Of a stretch of DNA of 27,438 nucleotides, positions 25,508-27,438 are shown in pieces. The stretch's first letter is position 1. Every line of letters begins with the position of its first letter. Origin of the DNA: Desulfovibrio sp. UBA6121 (GTDB taxonomy: Bacteria > Desulfobacterota > Desulfovibrionia > Desulfovibrionales > Desulfovibrionaceae); NCBI GenBank assembly GCA_002422505.1, contig DIVX01000120.1:1-27438 (forward strand), in the 5' to 3' direction. A program made the position numbers and the translations under genes. The notes under the pieces are model-generated. The model did no database searches. It saw nothing but the letters and a program-made list of their open reading frames with translations, and was not told the origin of the DNA.

Positions 25508-26473
25508 ATGAGCGTGGAATTCAAGGACTACTACAAGATCCTGGGCGTAACGCGCCAGGCCTCCCAGGACGAAATATCCAAGGCCTTCAAGAAGCTGGCC
25601 CGCAAGCACCACCCGGACCTGAACCCCGGTGATGCGAGCGCGGAGGCTAAGTTCAAGGAGGCCGGGGAAGCCTACGAGGTGCTGAAGGACCCGGAGAAGC
25701 GCAAGCTGTACGACCAGCTGGGCCCCAACTGGCAGCAGGGGCAGAATTTCCAGCCGCCTCCGGGCTTTGAGAACATGCGCTTCCGCCAGTCCGGCGGGGG
25801 CGGCTTTGCGGGAGACGGCTTCAGCGACTTCTTCGAAACGCTCTTCGGCGGGGCGGGCGGCGCGCGCGCAGGGGGCTTCAGCGGCTTCGGCGGTGGCGGC
25901 TTCCAGCAGCGCCCGCGCCGCGGGCAGGACGCGGAAGTGACCTATGAGATAGGCCTGGAACAGGCCTATGCAGGCGGGCCGCAGTCCGTGAGCATCCAGG
26001 AGCACGTGCCCGGGGCCGACGGCTATCCCGTCATGCAGACGCGCACGCTCAAGGTGAACATTCCGCCCGGCGTGAAGGACGGCCAGAAGATCCGCCTGGC
26101 GGGCCAGGGCAACCCCGGCGGCGCAGGCGGCGAGCCCGGCGACCTGTACATGCGCATCAAGCTGCGGCCCCACCCGCAGTTCAAGGTCAAGGACGACAAT
26201 GTGGTGTTCGACCTGGCCCTGGCCCCGTGGGAGGCGGCCCTTGGCGCCACCGTGCGCGTGCCCACCCTGGACGGCGCGGTGGAGATGAAGATTCCGCCGG
26301 GCGTGGGTTCCGGGGCCAAGATGCGCGTGCGCGGCAAGGGCCTGGGCACGGCGGGCAAGCGCGGCGACCAGATGGTGCGCATCATGATTCAGACCCCCAA
26401 GACGCTCTCCGACGAGGAGCGCCGCTTGTGGGAGGAGCTGGCCAAGGCCTCCGCCTTCCAGCCCCGCGCCTAG
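25508..26473 (+). CDS. cbpA: CbpA-type DnaJ co-chaperone
   Basis: The 321-residue Hsp40 has a J domain at residues 1–70 with the HPD tripeptide (35–37) that stimulates DnaK ATPase, then a Gly/Phe-rich region (about 90–140; GGGGF, FSGFGGGGF), then two beta-barrel substrate domains (VNIPPGVKDGQKIRLAGQG; KIPPGVGSGAKMRVRGKG). The CXXCXGXG zinc fingers of DnaJ proper are missing, so it is class II like E. coli CbpA. The ATG at 25508 has AAGGAG 10 bases upstream. Placement before cbpM and clpB suggests a role with ClpB and DnaK in rescuing aggregated protein. Confidence 0.95.
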   Translation: MSVEFKDYYKILGVTRQASQDEISKAFKKLARKHHPDLNPGDASAEAKFKEAGEAYEVLKDPEKRKLYDQLGPNWQQGQNFQPPPGFENMRFRQSGGGGFAGDGFSDFFETLFGGAGGARAGGFSGFGGGGFQQRPRRGQDAEVTYEIGLEQAYAGGPQSVSIQEHVPGADGYPVMQTRTLKVNIPPGVKDGQKIRLAGQGNPGGAGGEPGDLYMRIKLRPHPQFKVKDDNVVFDLALAPWEAALGATVRVPTLDGAVEMKIPPGVGSGAKMRVRGKGLGTAGKRGDQMVRIMIQTPKTLSDEERRLWEELAKASAFQPRA

Positions 26474-26522
26474 CCCCGGCATCCGGCCCGCGCGGCACCC
26501 CTGAAGTTCGAGGAGACATGTC

Positions 26523-26840
26523 ATGACCCAGCTGAAGATCAACGACCCGCAAAACCTGCCCACCCGTTCGGAGTACATCGCCTGGGCGCGGCTGGTGGAG
26601 CTGACCCGCGTTGAGCCCGCCACCGTGGCCGAACTGCTGGAGATGGGCTGGCTGGACCCCGTGCGCACCGGCGCGGACGAGTATCTGTTCCGCGCCTGCG
26701 ACGTGTACCGCATCCAAAAGCTTTTGCGCCTGTGCCGCGATTTGGAGATTTCCTACGGCGCGGGCTCGATCATCGTGGACCTGCTGGAGCGCGTGGAGCG
26801 CCTGGAGCAGGAGATTTCCGAACTCAAGCGACTGCTGTAA
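26523..26840 (+). CDS. cbpM: Chaperone modulator CbpM (MerR-like)
   Basis: The 105-residue protein resembles E. coli CbpM in length and pattern: a degenerate MerR-like helix-turn-helix (VELTRVEPATVAELLEMGWLDPV), an aromatic YLFRACDVYRIQKLLRLCRDLEIS block and a C-terminal coiled coil (LLERVERLEQEISELKRLL). CbpM binds the J domain of CbpA and blocks its interaction with DnaK. In actinomycetes this position is held by HspR, a MerR-type repressor; the HTH here is shorter and no HAIR operator is seen, so CbpM is favoured. The ribosome site is GAGGAG. A DNA-binding role cannot be excluded. Confidence 0.8.
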   Translation: MTQLKINDPQNLPTRSEYIAWARLVELTRVEPATVAELLEMGWLDPVRTGADEYLFRACDVYRIQKLLRLCRDLEISYGAGSIIVDLLERVERLEQEISELKRLL

Positions 26841-26841
26841 C

Positions 26842-26859
26842 CACGGCGCACGCGCCGTG
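26842..26859 (+). other. Intercistronic hairpin between cbpM and clpB
   Basis: CACGGCG-CACG-CGCCGTG is a perfect 7-base-pair inverted repeat with a 4-base loop, starting right after the cbpM stop codon and ending about 20 bases before the clpB ATG. No U-run follows, so it is not a standard terminator; it may set the relative amount of the two transcripts by pausing, processing or protection. Confidence 0.5.
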
Positions 26860-26878
26860 ATCCTTGGGAGGACATGAA

Positions 26879-27438
26879 ATGGATCCCAACAGACTGACCC
26901 AGAAATCCCAGGCCGCGCTTTCCGAGGCGCAGAACCTCGCCATTTCCCGCGGGAACCAGCAGGTGGACACCCTGCACCTGCTGCACGCCCTGGCCACCCA
27001 GGAAGGCGGGCTGGTGCCGCAGATACTGGGCAAGTGCGGGCTCGACGCCGCGTCTTACGCCCAGGCCGTGGAGGCCGAGCTTGGCCGCCTGCCGAGCGTT
27101 TCCGGTCCCGGCGCGCAGCCTGGCCAGGTGCACATAACCCAGGCCGCCAGCGCCGTGCTGGTGCGGGCCGATGAATCGGCCAAGCGCATGCAGGACGAGT
27201 TTGTGAGCGTGGAGCACCTGTTCCTGGCGCTGCTCGACGAACCGCCCTCCTCCGGTCCCGGTAAGGTGAACCGGCAGTTCGGCCTCACGCGCGACAAGTT
27301 TTTGCAAGCCCTCACCGAGGTGCGCGGCAACCAGCGCGTCACCAGCGACAACCCCGAAGGCACCTACGACTCCCTCAAAAAGTACGGGCGCGACCTGGTG
27401 GAGGAGGCGAGAAGCGGCAAGCTCGACCCGGTCATCGG
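26879..27438 (+). CDS. clpB: Disaggregase ClpB, N-terminal part
   Basis: The gene runs off the right edge; 186 codons are visible. The Clp_N domain is clear (NRLTQKSQAALSEAQNLA; QVDTLHLLHALATQ, then a second repeat with SVEHLFLALLDEP), followed by the linker YDSLKKYGRDLVEEARSGKLD that leads into the first AAA+ domain; the P-loop lies beyond the window. ClpB is a hexameric ATPase that pulls proteins out of aggregates with DnaK and its Hsp40. The ATG at 26879 follows GGGAGG; an ATG 5 bases earlier is out of frame and would give a different short peptide. ClpA/ClpC are less likely because of the NRLTQKSQAAL start typical of ClpB. Confidence 0.95.
   Translation, partial: MDPNRLTQKSQAALSEAQNLAISRGNQQVDTLHLLHALATQEGGLVPQILGKCGLDAASYAQAVEAELGRLPSVSGPGAQPGQVHITQAASAVLVRADESAKRMQDEFVSVEHLFLALLDEPPSSGPGKVNRQFGLTRDKFLQALTEVRGNQRVTSDNPEGTYDSLKKYGRDLVEEARSGKLDPVI

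Noticed and set aside
26523..26840. HspR-type MerR repressor
   Set aside because: The helix-turn-helix is degenerate, the C-terminal coiled coil fits CbpM, and no HAIR operator is present upstream.

Overview
The window is GC-rich, gene-dense bacterial chromosome. The gene set and gene order point to a sulfate-reducing deltaproteobacterium of the Desulfovibrionales: a NifV-type homocitrate synthase, a CbpA–CbpM–ClpB heat-shock cluster, an RluA-family pseudouridine synthase fused to dephospho-CoA kinase, and the run MtaB–DUF4416–YicC–RemA-like–Gmk–PyrF–RecJ. That placement is inferred from content and recall, not from a database search. I see no tRNA or rRNA gene, insertion sequence, CRISPR array or phage gene.

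Layout. (1) 1–696: the 3' part of nifV, converging on (2) 701–3358, a pyruvate phosphate dikinase-like protein with an unusual C-terminal half. (3) 3587–11808: seven closely packed plus-strand genes: Cache-domain histidine kinase, single-domain response regulator, second histidine kinase, ferredoxin–ASKHA ATPase (RACE/RamA-like), Rsm22-family protein, lipB and lipA. Several of these genes overlap. (4) 11906–13867: three minus-strand genes (two unrelated class I methyltransferases and a 97-aa orphan). Two of them are clearly more AT-rich than their surroundings, so this looks like an accessory patch. (5) 13941–20292: seven minus-strand housekeeping genes with almost no spacing, transcribed mtaB to recJ. 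(6) 20370–22694: a TPR lipoprotein converging on mnmA, which is coupled to an upstream family 2 glycosyltransferase. (7) 22818–25381: the pseudouridine synthase–CoaE fusion overlapping a rhomboid protease. (8) 25508–27438: cbpA, cbpM and the start of clpB behind a recognisable promoter.

How the genes may work together. The third block has an iron–sulfur and redox theme. The RACE protein carries a 2Fe-2S ferredoxin motif. The Rsm22 protein carries the four cysteines that bind a 4Fe-4S cluster in its mitochondrial relative METTL17. LipA is a two-cluster radical SAM enzyme. Two histidine kinases and one output-less receiver lie at the head of this block. The fifth block mixes tRNA thiolation, RNA turnover and nucleotide synthesis. 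The last block is a disaggregation chaperone set in which CbpM would modulate CbpA and ClpB would extract aggregated protein.

Most of the window is ordinary core genome. The parts most worth a second look are the signalling/Fe–S operon, the Rsm22 protein with its long histone-H1-like tail, the cysteine cluster inserted in RecJ, the RluA–CoaE fusion and the dikinase-like protein lacking its usual PEP-binding barrel.
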